Notes: generated from the letters alone by a model not told the origin. A stretch of DNA of 33,768 bases from Micromonospora orduensis (GCF_006228125.1 NZ_VDFY01000107.1:1-33768), one strand, 5' to 3'; numbered from the stretch's first letter, positions 15,190-23,073 are shown. A program made the numbers and translations.

Positions 15190-15941
15190 GCCACCAGCGG
15201 GGTCGGGCCACCGCGTGCTGGCAGGTCGGACCGGGGCGGCGGTTCGGACGGCGTCGGCGCGGGTGGCGGCACGTCGGACGGCGGCCGGGTCAGGTCGGAT
15301 CGGGCGTCCGACGGCAGCCAGGTCGCCAGGTGGGCCTGGATCTGCTCGGTCACCTCCTCGGCCGGGCGTCCCGCGTCCACCAGCACGAAGCTCGGGTACT
15401 CGGGCAGGGTCCGGTAGGCGGTGTCCGCGGCGGTCAGCCAGCTGATCGTCTCGTGGTCGGTGCCACGCGCCTCGATCCGCCGGTACGCCTCGGCCGGGTC
15501 GACGGTCAGCAGGAAGGTCACCTGCGGCGTCGGGAAGAGTCGGTAGCCGGCCCGGGCCAGCCGCTCCCAGCGGTGCCCGCCATGCGCGCGGATGCTGGCG
15601 TACTGGCAGGCCGAGTAGCGGTCCATCACCGCCGTCCGGCCGGTGAGCAGGCAGCTGATCAGGGCGATGGCGATGGCGAGCCAGCGCAGCACGGACTCCA
15701 CCGCGAGCACGCCGTCGCGCCCGACGAGCCGCTGGGCGTCCGGTCGGCCGAGTCGGTTGGCGACCCGGCCGAGCCAGCGACGTCCGCTGGCGTTGCGGCG
15801 GTACGCGGCGGGGCGGCCGGCGGCGGTCAGCGCGTCGGCCAGCCGGTGGGCCTGAGTGGTCTTGCCCGACCCGTCGATGCCGATCAGTGCGACAGTGCGC
15901 AACCGGGCCGTGCCGCGTCGCATCCCCGATGATCTGGCCAC
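15174..15941 (-). CDS. Thymidylate kinase-like P-loop protein
   Basis: About 255 residues. The P-loop GIDGSGKTTQ is at about 21-30, and DRY (about 107-109, in VMDRYSACQYA) matches the base/phosphate-binding motif of dTMP kinases; TVDPAEAYRRIEARG fits the lid-side region. A hydrophobic stretch (WLAIAIALISCLL) precedes DRY, and a Pro/Ser-rich tail of about 45 residues follows the domain; both are unusual for a housekeeping dTMP kinase, so a related (deoxy)nucleotide or sugar kinase role is possible. Start at GTG 15941: TAGCCT lies seven bases upstream (leaderless); an in-frame ATG at 15923 is the alternative. Confidence 0.8.
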   Translation of the reverse strand: MARSSGMRRGTARLRTVALIGIDGSGKTTQAHRLADALTAAGRPAAYRRNASGRRWLGRVANRLGRPDAQRLVGRDGVLAVESVLRWLAIAIALISCLLTGRTAVMDRYSACQYASIRAHGGHRWERLARAGYRLFPTPQVTFLLTVDPAEAYRRIEARGTDHETISWLTAADTAYRTLPEYPSFVLVDAGRPAEEVTEQIQAHLATWLPSDARSDLTRPPSDVPPPAPTPSEPPPRSDLPARGGPTPLVAQARP

Positions 15942-16106
15942 CCTCGAAAGGCTATCCGACCGGCGCACGCGCTCCGTCGCCTTTGTGCCGGTTTGGCGTT
16001 GTTCACACCCGACCGCGACGCCAGCAGGTGTGGCCGACCGGAATGCCGGGTACCGGAGTTTGAAATCCAACCGCCTGTCCACCAACACGACCGACGGGAG
16101 AACCAG

Positions 16107-16691
16107 ATGGCTGAGCGCGGGGACGAGAGTCTGGTGCACACCCTCAAGAAGGTCGCCGCCGTGCTCAAGCAGTCCGAGATCCCGTTCGCCCTGGGCGGCA
16201 GCTTCGCCGTGTACGCCCACGGCGGTCACTCCAGCGAGCACGACGTCGACTTCCTGATCCGGGAGGCCGACGTGGAGCGGTCCCTCGAGGCACTGGTGGC
16301 CGCCGGCTTCGTGGCCGAGCGCCCACCGGAGGACTGGCTGGTGAAGGTCTTCGACGAGGGACGGATGGTGGACCTGATCCACCGGCCGATCGAGACGCCG
16401 GTGACCGAGGAGACGTTCGCCGACACGGTCATCCGGCCGGTGGACGCCATCCACATGCCGGTCCTGTCCGCGACCCAGCTGATGGTGCACAAGCTGCTCA
16501 GCTTCTCCCAGCACTACTGCGACTTCGCCCGCGGTCTGCCGCTGGCCCGGTCGCTGCGGGAGCAGATCGACTGGGAACGGGTACGCAAGGAGACGCAGCA
16601 CTCGCCGTACGCCGAGGCGTTCCTGGTGCTGCTGGACCGGCTGGAGGTGGTGCCGACGGCCGGCACCCAGGCAGGAGAGGGGACATCGTGA
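16107..16691 (+). CDS. Nucleotidyltransferase-fold protein
   Basis: A 194-residue protein of the Pol-beta nucleotidyltransferase superfamily. GGS (30-32) followed by HDVDFLI (Asp46 and Asp48) gives the GS...DxD signature, and DEGRMVDLIHRP supplies the likely third acidic residue. It resembles stand-alone transferases related to aminoglycoside adenylyltransferases and AbiEii-like proteins. ATG with GGGAGA upstream. The last four bases (GTGA) overlap the start of the BON-like gene, so it heads a tightly packed four-gene cluster. Substrate unknown; no antitoxin-like partner is adjacent. Confidence 0.8.
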   Translation: MAERGDESLVHTLKKVAAVLKQSEIPFALGGSFAVYAHGGHSSEHDVDFLIREADVERSLEALVAAGFVAERPPEDWLVKVFDEGRMVDLIHRPIETPVTEETFADTVIRPVDAIHMPVLSATQLMVHKLLSFSQHYCDFARGLPLARSLREQIDWERVRKETQHSPYAEAFLVLLDRLEVVPTAGTQAGEGTS

Positions 16692-16963
16692 CCCACCAAC
16701 GCGACAGCGGCGCCGGGCCGCCGGACGAGTACGTCGAGGCGGAGATCCAGCGGCTGCTGGCCGAGGACCCCGCCGTCGCCGAACAGGGGATCACCGTGGT
16801 CCGGCGGGAACGCGCACTCGTGCTCTACGGCGAGGTCGAGAGCCCGCACCGACGCGACGAGATCCTGCGCCGCGTGTCCGAGCGCTTCCCGGACGTGCCG
16901 ATCACCAGCGACATCGGAGTGATCCGCGCCCAGGCGCCCACGGAGATCGAGCAACTGCCCTGA
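16688..16963 (+). CDS. BON domain-like small protein
   Basis: A 91-residue acidic protein with the alpha-beta pattern of a BON domain: YVEAEIQRLLAEDP (helix), ITVVRRERALVLYGEV (paired strands with the conserved G-x-V), then HRRDEILRRVSERFP (helix) and a final strand. BON domains usually bind phospholipid or polymers, but no signal peptide is present here, so it should be cytosolic. The GTG start overlaps the stop of the nucleotidyltransferase gene, and the metallophosphoesterase starts ten bases after its stop. Confidence 0.72.
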   Translation: MTHQRDSGAGPPDEYVEAEIQRLLAEDPAVAEQGITVVRRERALVLYGEVESPHRRDEILRRVSERFPDVPITSDIGVIRAQAPTEIEQLP

Positions 16964-16973
16964 GGGAGGTTCC

Positions 16974-17750
16974 ATGGTGATCCGGATCGCCGCCGTGGGC
17001 GACGTGCATCTGGACGAGGACGTGGTCGGCCGTTTCCGCCCGGCGTTGGAGGAGCTGCCGGACTGCGCCGACGTGCTGCTGCTGGCCGGGGACCTGACCC
17101 GGCACGGCACCGAGGCCGAGGCGCGCTGCGTGGCGCAGGAGTTCGGCGGGTTGGCCGTACCGGTGGTGACAGTGCTGGGCAACCACGACCACCAGTGTGA
17201 CCAGGTGCCACAGGTGGTCAAGGTGCTCGAGGACGCGGGCATCACGGTGCTGGAGGGCAACGGCGTGGTGCTGGACTGCGCGGGTGGCCGACTGGGCATC
17301 GCCGGCGTCAAGGGCTTCGGCGGCGGGTTCGCCGGACGCTGCGCGAGCGACTTCGGCGAGCCGGAGATGAAGGCGTTCGTCCGGACCACCACCGACAGCG
17401 CGGACCGCCTCGGTGCGGCGCTGCGCTCACTGGACTGCGACATGCTCGTCGCGCTCACCCACTACTCACCGGTACCGGACACCCTCGCCGGCGAGCCGCT
17501 GGAGATCTACCCGTTCCTCGGGTCGTACCAGCTGGGGCAGGCGATCGACTCGGCGCCCACGGCGCTCGCCCTGCACGGGCACGCGCACGCCGGCAGTGAG
17601 CGCGGCACCACCCCCGGCGGCGTACGCGTGCGCAACGTCGCCCACCCCGTGATCAAGCAGGCGTACAGCGTCTTCCACGTCGGCGATCAACTTGACACGG
17701 ACCAGGTTTCCCCGATCGGCCAGTCGGGTAGTCAGAGGTCATGGAGCTGA
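16974..17750 (+). CDS. Metallophosphoesterase
   Basis: A 258-residue calcineurin-like phosphoesterase with all metal-binding motifs: GDVH (9-12), GDLT (39-42), GNHD (69-72), LTHYSPV (about 161) and GHAHAG (202-207). No signal peptide or membrane segment, so cytosolic. GGGAGG ribosome site before the ATG. The C-terminal 20 residues (from about 237) look unconserved. Its stop lies ten bases inside the next small gene. Possible substrates are phosphodiesters or phosphoproteins; the neighbouring nucleotidyltransferase and BON-like protein hint at a linked nucleotide-modification pathway, which is only an inference. Confidence 0.92.
   Translation: MVIRIAAVGDVHLDEDVVGRFRPALEELPDCADVLLLAGDLTRHGTEAEARCVAQEFGGLAVPVVTVLGNHDHQCDQVPQVVKVLEDAGITVLEGNGVVLDCAGGRLGIAGVKGFGGGFAGRCASDFGEPEMKAFVRTTTDSADRLGAALRSLDCDMLVALTHYSPVPDTLAGEPLEIYPFLGSYQLGQAIDSAPTALALHGHAHAGSERGTTPGGVRVRNVAHPVIKQAYSVFHVGDQLDTDQVSPIGQSGSQRSWS
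17706..17731 (+). promoter_or_regulatory. Possible SigB-type stress promoter
   Basis: GTTT (17706-17709), 16 bases, GGGTAG (17726-17731), close to the Streptomyces SigB pattern GNNT-N14-16-GGGTA. It lies inside the end of the phosphoesterase gene and ends nine bases before the GPGG gene. Weak evidence alone. Confidence 0.3.
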
Positions 17751-17884
17751 TTCTCTGGATTCTCGCAGTCGTACTCGTGGTCGCCGGCATCCTCGCGCTG
17801 TTCCGCCGGCAGATCCTGTGGGGCATCGTCCTCATCGTTGTCGGGCTGTTGGTCGGCCCGGGTGGTGTCAGCATCTTCAATTGA
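17741..17884 (+). CDS. GPGG-motif small membrane protein
   Basis: A 47-residue protein, ATG to TGA. It consists of two hydrophobic helices (about residues 3-20 and 26-39) separated by FRRQ, and ends GPGGVSIFN, the hallmark of the actinobacterial GPGG-motif small membrane protein family. It overlaps the 3' end of the phosphoesterase gene by ten bases in another frame, so it is easily missed. The ribosome site is poor (AGAGG two bases before the ATG); a SigB-like promoter just upstream may serve it. Function unknown. Confidence 0.82.
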   Translation: MELILWILAVVLVVAGILALFRRQILWGIVLIVVGLLVGPGGVSIFN

Positions 17885-17975
17885 CGTTCGCACAACCTGA
17901 AAAAACACCGGGACCCGTCGGGGTCGCCGCGACCGGAGCTTTCGTCCTCCCGACAGAAGCACCGGCCGCGGCGGC

Positions 17976-17999
17976 CCCGGCGCTTTTTCGTGCGCCGGG
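17976..17999 (+). terminator. Terminator-like hairpin after the GPGG gene
   Basis: CCCGGCGC (17976-17983) with GCGCCGGG (17992-17999) around the loop TTTTTCGT. A smaller GACCC/GGGTC hairpin lies about 65 bases upstream. They separate the cluster from tspO. Confidence 0.55.
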
Positions 18000-18032
18000 T
18001 TTGACCTGACGCGCGGCGGAAATATCTCGGCC

Positions 18033-18527
18033 ATGGAGACATCTCAGGACGCGCCGGTCGCCTCCGGCCGGCGCTCGTGGTGGGCCCTCGCCGGCTTCGC
18101 GGCGGCGGTCTTCGTGGCGGCCGCGGTCGGCGGCCTGGGGGTGCAGGGCACCACAGACGAGTACGCGAGCCTGCGCCAGCCCGGCTGGGCCCCGCCCTCG
18201 TGGCTCTTCGGCCCGGTCTGGACGCTGCTCTACGCGCTGATCGCGGTGGCCGGGTGGCTGGTCTGGCGGCGGGTCGGCTTCTCCCCCGCCCTCTGGGCCT
18301 GGACGGCCCAGCTCGTGCTCAACGCGATCTGGACGCCGCTCTTCTTCGGCGCGGGGCAGTACGGGCTGGCGTTCGCCGAGATCGTGGTGATGTGGCTGGC
18401 GATCGGCCTGACCGTTGTGCTGTTCGCCCGGGTCTCCCGCGTGGCGACCGCGCTGCTGCTGCCGTACTGGGCGTGGGTCACCTTCGCCGCCGCGCTGAAC
18501 CTGTCGATCTGGCGGCTCAACGCCTGA
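18033..18527 (+). CDS. TspO/MBR family protein
   Basis: A 164-residue integral membrane protein of the TspO/mitochondrial benzodiazepine receptor family with five expected helices. Diagnostic motifs are QPGWAPPSWLFGPVWTLLYALIA, split as PGWAPP and FGPVWTLLY, then QLVLNAIWTPLFF and LPYWAWVTFAAALNLSIWRLN. Family members bind porphyrins and similar ligands and are linked to stress responses. TTGACC (18001-18006) and an AT-rich box around 18022-18028 form a likely promoter very near the ATG. It is convergent with the NACHT gene, whose stop lies four bases beyond its own, and no terminator separates them. Confidence 0.95.
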   Translation: METSQDAPVASGRRSWWALAGFAAAVFVAAAVGGLGVQGTTDEYASLRQPGWAPPSWLFGPVWTLLYALIAVAGWLVWRRVGFSPALWAWTAQLVLNAIWTPLFFGAGQYGLAFAEIVVMWLAIGLTVVLFARVSRVATALLLPYWAWVTFAAALNLSIWRLNA

Positions 18528-18530
18528 CCG

Positions 18531-21500
18531 TCACCAGCGTCGCCACTTCGGCAGGTCGCGCTGCGACATCAGCCGCCAGAAGCGCCGCATCCCGGAGCGG
18601 CGTACGCCCTGCCACGGGGCGCGTGCCTGCAGGGCGTAGCGGAACGTCGCCAGATCCGCCTGGCGGGCGCAGAAGTTCTGATCCATCTTGTGCGGCAACG
18701 GTTCCCCCTTCGCCGGGAGCGGGCAGAGCCGGAATTCGCAGTCGTCCAGGCAACTGGCTCCCGGGGTGCGGCCCTCGGTGGTGTGCACACTCCGCTCCGG
18801 TTCCAGGACGGATCGGTCGGTGGTCAGGCACGGCGGCAGCTCGCACCGGTCGGCCCGATGGAGCCGCTGCTCCCGTTGCGCCGCTGAGGCGCCCCGGTCG
18901 GCGAGGTTCAACAACAGCATCACGTCGGCCAGCAGGCGCTCCGCACGGGGGACGAGCACGCTCCAGCCCATCGAATCGGGGATCCACAGGTTCTGGATGC
19001 GGCGGACGTCCACCGAAGGGCTGCACGAGCCGACCCGGCTGGCGGTCTCGCTCTCGTCCACCCAGCAGAAGCGTTCGGGTTGACAAGTGACCAGCGCGGA
19101 GGTGCAGAGCCGAACCGTCTCCAGCAGGAACGGATGGGCCGTGCAGTTGCCCCGGCCGGGCACCTCGCTGCCCGCGGTGCGCAGCCAGTGGCGCACCAGG
19201 CCGACGGGGTTGGCGCCGTGCCCCTGGGCGGGCAACGGCTCGCCGGGGTCCATCGGCAGCGAGAGCAGCGTCAGGGCCTGAGTCAGAACGAGCTGGCTGT
19301 ACCAGAACCGGGAGTGCCGCAACGCGAACTCGGCCTTCTCGATGAGGAAACTCCGGTCCGCGTCCCGCCGGCCGACCGGGAGGTAACGGATGTTGGCGGC
19401 GAGACGAAAGCCCTGGGCCAGCGCGATCTCCGACGCGATGTCCAGGTGCCGGTGGCCGTTGGCGTCGTACGCGGCGAGTTCTGCAAGCCACGCGTCGAGG
19501 TACGCCCCCGTCTCGCTCGTGAGGTCCTCCGGGCCCTCCGTGTCCCGGACCGTCGACAGGTGCAGCAGCGGCGCCACCCATCCCCGCAACTGGAGTTCCC
19601 GATCGGACGTGACCCTGGTGCCTCCCGCGCCCGGTTGCCGCCGGGGTGCCGGGCCGCCGACCTCACGCAGCGCCGCCGCGGCGTCCCGCCCACCAAGGCC
19701 GAGTTCCCGTGCGGCAGCGAGCCGCACCCGGTACGACCCCTCCTGTGTCGCCAAGCGGAAGAGCGCCAGGTAACCCGGTGGCGAGCACGAGCGTGCCCAC
19801 GAGCGGTCACGCCGACGCCGATCGGTGATGAGCCGCGCGGCGTCGCCCCACCGTCGTATCAACGTCAGTTTGGCTTCGTCCAACGGGCGGTCCGGGGCCT
19901 CCTTCTCCTGGAACTCGTGCCACCGTTCCTCGATCTCCACCACCAGCCGGGAGTGCTCAGGTACGGGGGCAGCCGTGTCGATCTCCACCGCGGTCGCGTA
20001 CATCTCCAGGCGCCAACAGCGGTTGCCCTGTCTACCAGCCAGGTCACGAAGCAGGATGACGATCTGTTCGACGTGGTTGACCTCCCCCGGCTCGGCAGGA
20101 GCCACCGGGCGGCGCGACCGTGCCCTCCGGTCGATTATCTTCGGCCCGCGGGAACGCAGGGTCAGCGCGATCAGAAGCTCCCGACTCGGCTCGGGAAGGA
20201 CGAACTCGCGGATCAGCTCGGGTCCCAGGTCCGGTTCGGCGAGAAAGTCGACGCCGAGATAGGCCTGGATCACACCGTGCTGGAAGCGCAGGCCGTCCCC
20301 CTGCAGGTCCACGACGGACAATTCCCCGGCCTCGGTGACCGCTGCGGCCAGATCGTCACGACTCCTCACGTCGAGGCGTCCTTCGAGCCGGCTGGACAGC
20401 TTGCGGAAAATCTCGTTCCGCTCATGGTCCGGATCGGTCCACCGGCCCTCGCTGGTGAGGTCGTCGTACGTCACCTCCAGCGAGTTCAGCTTGAAGCCCA
20501 CGCAGGCGAATGCGGACACCACGGCCAGCGCGTCCCGGCGCTCGTCCTCCCCGCGGGCGAAGTCCTCACAGATGTAGCCCTCCTCAAGCGCCCGTCGCCA
20601 CGCCTCGAGCAGCTTCCACCGGATCGTCGAGCGGTCGGCCGGGCGTGCCGCACCACCAGGTTCCTGGTGCGCGTTGAGTTCGTAGGGCAGGCGGCCACAC
20701 CTGTTGAGATCCCGGATGATCTTCAGGTAGAGCGGGGAATCGGTGACATCCGCAGCGTGGATCAGGTTGGCGACGGCGGCCCAGGACGAGCGGACCAGGC
20801 TGTCCTCGTCAGTCAGCCCGTAACCGAGCGCTGTCCCCTCGCTGAGCGGTTCCAACCCGACGATGACGGCGGGCATGCCGCGCAACGGGTCGTACGGGCG
20901 GGTGGCGACGATCAGCGGTAGGCGGTCCTGCGCAGCCTTGGTGAACGCCTCCCGCAGCACACTGTCGTGCTGGCTGCGCTCGCCCCCGCCACCCAACTCC
21001 TCCAGCCCGTCGGCGAGAACGGCGATCTGGTTGCTCCACCGGAGCTGCCGCCACAGTCGATCGGCCTGCCCGCCGCTGTACAGCCGAGCGTCGATGATCT
21101 GCTCGAACCTCTTCTTCGCCAGATCCTCGAAGTTGATGTCCTTCGGATCGGTCACGTCCCGTATCCGCAGCGGGATCGGCACAACGCCGCGAGCGGCCAG
21201 GAGGTGGGTCAGCTTGACCAGGACGGCGCTCTTGCCGGTACCAACGCCGCCGATGAGCACCATCGGGCACCGCACCTCGGGGCGGCGGATCCGTTCGACC
21301 AGGACCTCGCACAGCTCGTCGCGTCCGACGATGTCGGCGAGGACGTCGTTGGACGTGCTGACCAGATCCTCCGGGGAATCTCGGGCGACCCTGCGGTACC
21401 ACCAGTACACACGGAACCGGATGAACAGATAGAAGCCCGCGAAGGCGAGGGCCAGAGCCACAAGCTTGTAGAGGAAGCCGCCGAGCTTCGCACACTGGCC

Positions 21501-21866
21501 GTCGTCGGCCCTGCCGCACCACCACGTCGTCTCAAGCCAGAAGATCGACAGGTTGCTCCCGCCGGGGTGGAGACGCCCGTACAGGACATTGGCCAGGGGA
21601 AGGACGAACTGGGTGAGGAGCCAGACGGCAGTGATCACTCCCGCGCCGATTGCCAGCGCCAACCACCACCACGGGTGATGCCACCAGCGTGCCGGGGCGG
21701 CCGGCCGCGCAGCTCGGAGTCGTCGTTCCGGCTGCTCCCGACCCTGGTACCAGATGGTGGCCCGCCGCGCGGCCGCCGACCACCAGATGCGGGGGTCCAC
21801 AGCCACCCTCGCCAGAGCGGACCGCGCATCAGTCGCACCCCCGTCCGTCGAAGGCACCGCACCCAC
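18531..21866 (-). CDS. Membrane-anchored NACHT/STAND NTPase with Cys-rich C-terminus
   Basis: An 1111-residue protein. Two membrane helices lie at about 66-90 and 131-150; the loop between them has Cys117 and Cys125, which could form a disulfide outside the cell if the termini are cytosolic. The NTPase domain has Walker A GGVGTGKS (206-213) and a NACHT-type Walker B, IAVLADGLEEL (281-291, acidic DGLEE), then VATRPYDP (sensor region). RFQHGVIQAYLGVDFLA (527-543) matches the F-x-H-x-x-x-Q-x-Y-L motif that ends many NACHT modules. Residues 550-1111 carry no repeat I recognise but include eleven cysteines between 908 and 1066, with CELPPC and CLDDCEFRLC clusters that may bind metal. GTG start without a good ribosome site. 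Known NACHT proteins act in signalling or phage defence; the role here is unknown. Confidence 0.85.
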   Translation of the reverse strand: MGAVPSTDGGATDARSALARVAVDPRIWWSAAARRATIWYQGREQPERRLRAARPAAPARWWHHPWWWLALAIGAGVITAVWLLTQFVLPLANVLYGRLHPGGSNLSIFWLETTWWCGRADDGQCAKLGGFLYKLVALALAFAGFYLFIRFRVYWWYRRVARDSPEDLVSTSNDVLADIVGRDELCEVLVERIRRPEVRCPMVLIGGVGTGKSAVLVKLTHLLAARGVVPIPLRIRDVTDPKDINFEDLAKKRFEQIIDARLYSGGQADRLWRQLRWSNQIAVLADGLEELGGGGERSQHDSVLREAFTKAAQDRLPLIVATRPYDPLRGMPAVIVGLEPLSEGTALGYGLTDEDSLVRSSWAAVANLIHAADVTDSPLYLKIIRDLNRCGRLPYELNAHQEPGGAARPADRSTIRWKLLEAWRRALEEGYICEDFARGEDERRDALAVVSAFACVGFKLNSLEVTYDDLTSEGRWTDPDHERNEIFRKLSSRLEGRLDVRSRDDLAAAVTEAGELSVVDLQGDGLRFQHGVIQAYLGVDFLAEPDLGPELIREFVLPEPSRELLIALTLRSRGPKIIDRRARSRRPVAPAEPGEVNHVEQIVILLRDLAGRQGNRCWRLEMYATAVEIDTAAPVPEHSRLVVEIEERWHEFQEKEAPDRPLDEAKLTLIRRWGDAARLITDRRRRDRSWARSCSPPGYLALFRLATQEGSYRVRLAAARELGLGGRDAAAALREVGGPAPRRQPGAGGTRVTSDRELQLRGWVAPLLHLSTVRDTEGPEDLTSETGAYLDAWLAELAAYDANGHRHLDIASEIALAQGFRLAANIRYLPVGRRDADRSFLIEKAEFALRHSRFWYSQLVLTQALTLLSLPMDPGEPLPAQGHGANPVGLVRHWLRTAGSEVPGRGNCTAHPFLLETVRLCTSALVTCQPERFCWVDESETASRVGSCSPSVDVRRIQNLWIPDSMGWSVLVPRAERLLADVMLLLNLADRGASAAQREQRLHRADRCELPPCLTTDRSVLEPERSVHTTEGRTPGASCLDDCEFRLCPLPAKGEPLPHKMDQNFCARQADLATFRYALQARAPWQGVRRSGMRRFWRLMSQRDLPKWRRW

Positions 21867-21897
21867 GGGCGAGGGAAGCTCACAAATCGCCCTGATC

Positions 21898-21903
21898 GAG
21901 GCT
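21898..21903 (-). promoter_or_regulatory. Possible -10 box of the NACHT gene
   Basis: On the minus strand TAGCCT (21903-21898) fits TANNNT and would give a leader of about 25-30 bases before the GTG at 21866. No clear -35 box. Confidence 0.3.
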
Positions 21904-21963
21904 AACCCGCACTTTCCACGCCTGCGGGGCGTACGACTGAACTCGTCTCTGGTTCGGCAGGCG

Positions 21964-22005
21964 GGCCGAGGCAGCCCTCCCCGGTCAGGGAAGGTTGCCT
22001 CGGCC
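21964..22005 (-). terminator. Terminator hairpin of the M23 peptidase gene
   Basis: GGCCGAGGCA (21964-21973) pairs with TGCCTCGGCC (21996-22005); the interior adds an imperfect CCTCCCC/GGGAAGG pairing. It lies about 40 bases behind the M23 stop and separates it from the NACHT gene. Confidence 0.75.
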
Positions 22006-22046
22006 GGTCGGGAGACGCTCCGGTGGGCCCGACGGTCGCTCCGCGC

Positions 22047-22820
22047 TCAGCAGCGGGGTACGCCGGGGATGTAGCCGTCGGAGCCGGTGTAGACGTACGC
22101 GTCGGCGATGTAGCGGCCGGAGCCGATGCGGTCCCAGATCGTGCTGGTGCCGTAGGTGCCGGTGACGCTGGTGCCACTGGTCTGGCAGGCGATGGTGACC
22201 CGGGTGCCGTCGGCGACCGTGCCCACCGAGGCGTACCCGGTGCCGGGGCCGGAGCGGACGGTCAATGGTGTGCCGCTGGTGTCGACAGTGCCGTTGCCGG
22301 TGCCTGAGGAGCAGCCGTTGTCGCTGGTGTAGCTCTTGGTGCCCCAGTACAGCGCGAGGGTGCCGTTGAACCTCACCTGGATGTCGCTGCCGTTGAGTCG
22401 CTGCTCGTAGTGCAGGTGCGGGCCGGTCGACCCGCCGGTGCTGCCCACCCAGCCGAGCACCTTGCCGTAGCCCACCGTCTGGCCGACGGAGACGTTGAAG
22501 CCGTTGAGGTGCGCGTAGTAGGTGCTGTAACCACCCCCGTGGTTGATCCGGACGTATTTGCCGTAGCTCGTGCCGCCGAGGTCGGTCACCCGGTCGACGG
22601 TGCCGGGGGCGCTGGCGACCACCGGGTCACCGAGGTCGTCGGTTCGGTTGAAGTCGACGGCGTACGCCGGGCTGTGATCGGACCGGGTCTGCCCGGACCA
22701 GGACTGACCGCACGGGAACGGCACCTTGAAGGTCGGCGCGGCCAGCGCCGGGCTCGCCGGTGTGAGCACTCCTCCGACGAGCAGACCGGTCACGAGCAGG
22801 CTGATCCACCGCTTGCGCAT
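22047..22820 (-). CDS. Secreted M23 family metallopeptidase with C-terminal SH3-like domain
   Basis: A 257-residue exported protein. The signal peptide (MRKRWISLLVTGLLVGGVLT, cleavage after ALA at about 27) is followed by the zinc peptidase domain: His49 and Asp56 (HSPAYAVD), His104 (YYAHLNG) and His135/His137 (GPHLHYEQ). This fits lysostaphin/LytM-like endopeptidases that cut peptidoglycan cross-bridges, or the beta-lytic subtype. After a Gly/Ser/Thr linker, residues about 185-257 form an SH3b-like cell-wall binding domain (PLTVRSGPGTGYASVGTVADG split by strands). Ribosome site GGAGGAG. Upstream lie small inverted repeats TCGAA-N4-TTCGA (about 22836-22849) and a TTCGAA palindrome, possible regulator sites. 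Confidence 0.92.
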   Translation of the reverse strand: MRKRWISLLVTGLLVGGVLTPASPALAAPTFKVPFPCGQSWSGQTRSDHSPAYAVDFNRTDDLGDPVVASAPGTVDRVTDLGGTSYGKYVRINHGGGYSTYYAHLNGFNVSVGQTVGYGKVLGWVGSTGGSTGPHLHYEQRLNGSDIQVRFNGTLALYWGTKSYTSDNGCSSGTGNGTVDTSGTPLTVRSGPGTGYASVGTVADGTRVTIACQTSGTSVTGTYGTSTIWDRIGSGRYIADAYVYTGSDGYIPGVPRC

Positions 22821-22988
22821 ACAGCTCCTCCTATGTCGAAAACCTTCGATGAGGTGGCGTCAGCCTGACAGATATCGTCAATCTTCGAAAGAGTCGGAGA
22901 TCTGGCCCGGGAGCGCGCCCACGAGGAGGCCCCGAGGTTTCCGGATTGTTACTCGGTCGTGTCTGACAGGGGGTGGACCGGGACCGGA

Positions 22989-23002
22989 TGCAAGCGCTTA
23001 CA
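22989..23002 (+). promoter_or_regulatory. LacI-family operator
   Basis: TGCAAGCGCTTACA is a near-perfect palindrome of the LacI/GalR type, centred on CG (TG-AA-CG-TT-CA). It lies 71 bases before the binding-protein gene and is the probable site of the LacI-type regulator encoded in the same operon. Confidence 0.75.
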
Positions 23003-23073
23003 TGTGTGGCACGCCCAATCGGACCGGCGACTGGTCATCGAGCACGACCGCGCCGGCTAGGAAGGAGGACGGC

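Noticed and set aside
16107..16691. Toxin-antitoxin module (AbiEii or MNT/HEPN type)
   Set aside because: No adjacent antitoxin regulator or HEPN protein; the neighbours are a BON-like protein and a phosphoesterase.
19080..20921. 613-codon plus-strand frame opposite the NACHT gene
   Set aside because: The NACHT frame has Walker motifs and membrane helices; this one has neither and follows from GC skew at codon positions.
18531..21866. Complete multi-gene phage-defence system around the NACHT gene
   Set aside because: No nuclease, protease, reverse transcriptase or other effector gene lies next to it, and there are no mobile-element signs.
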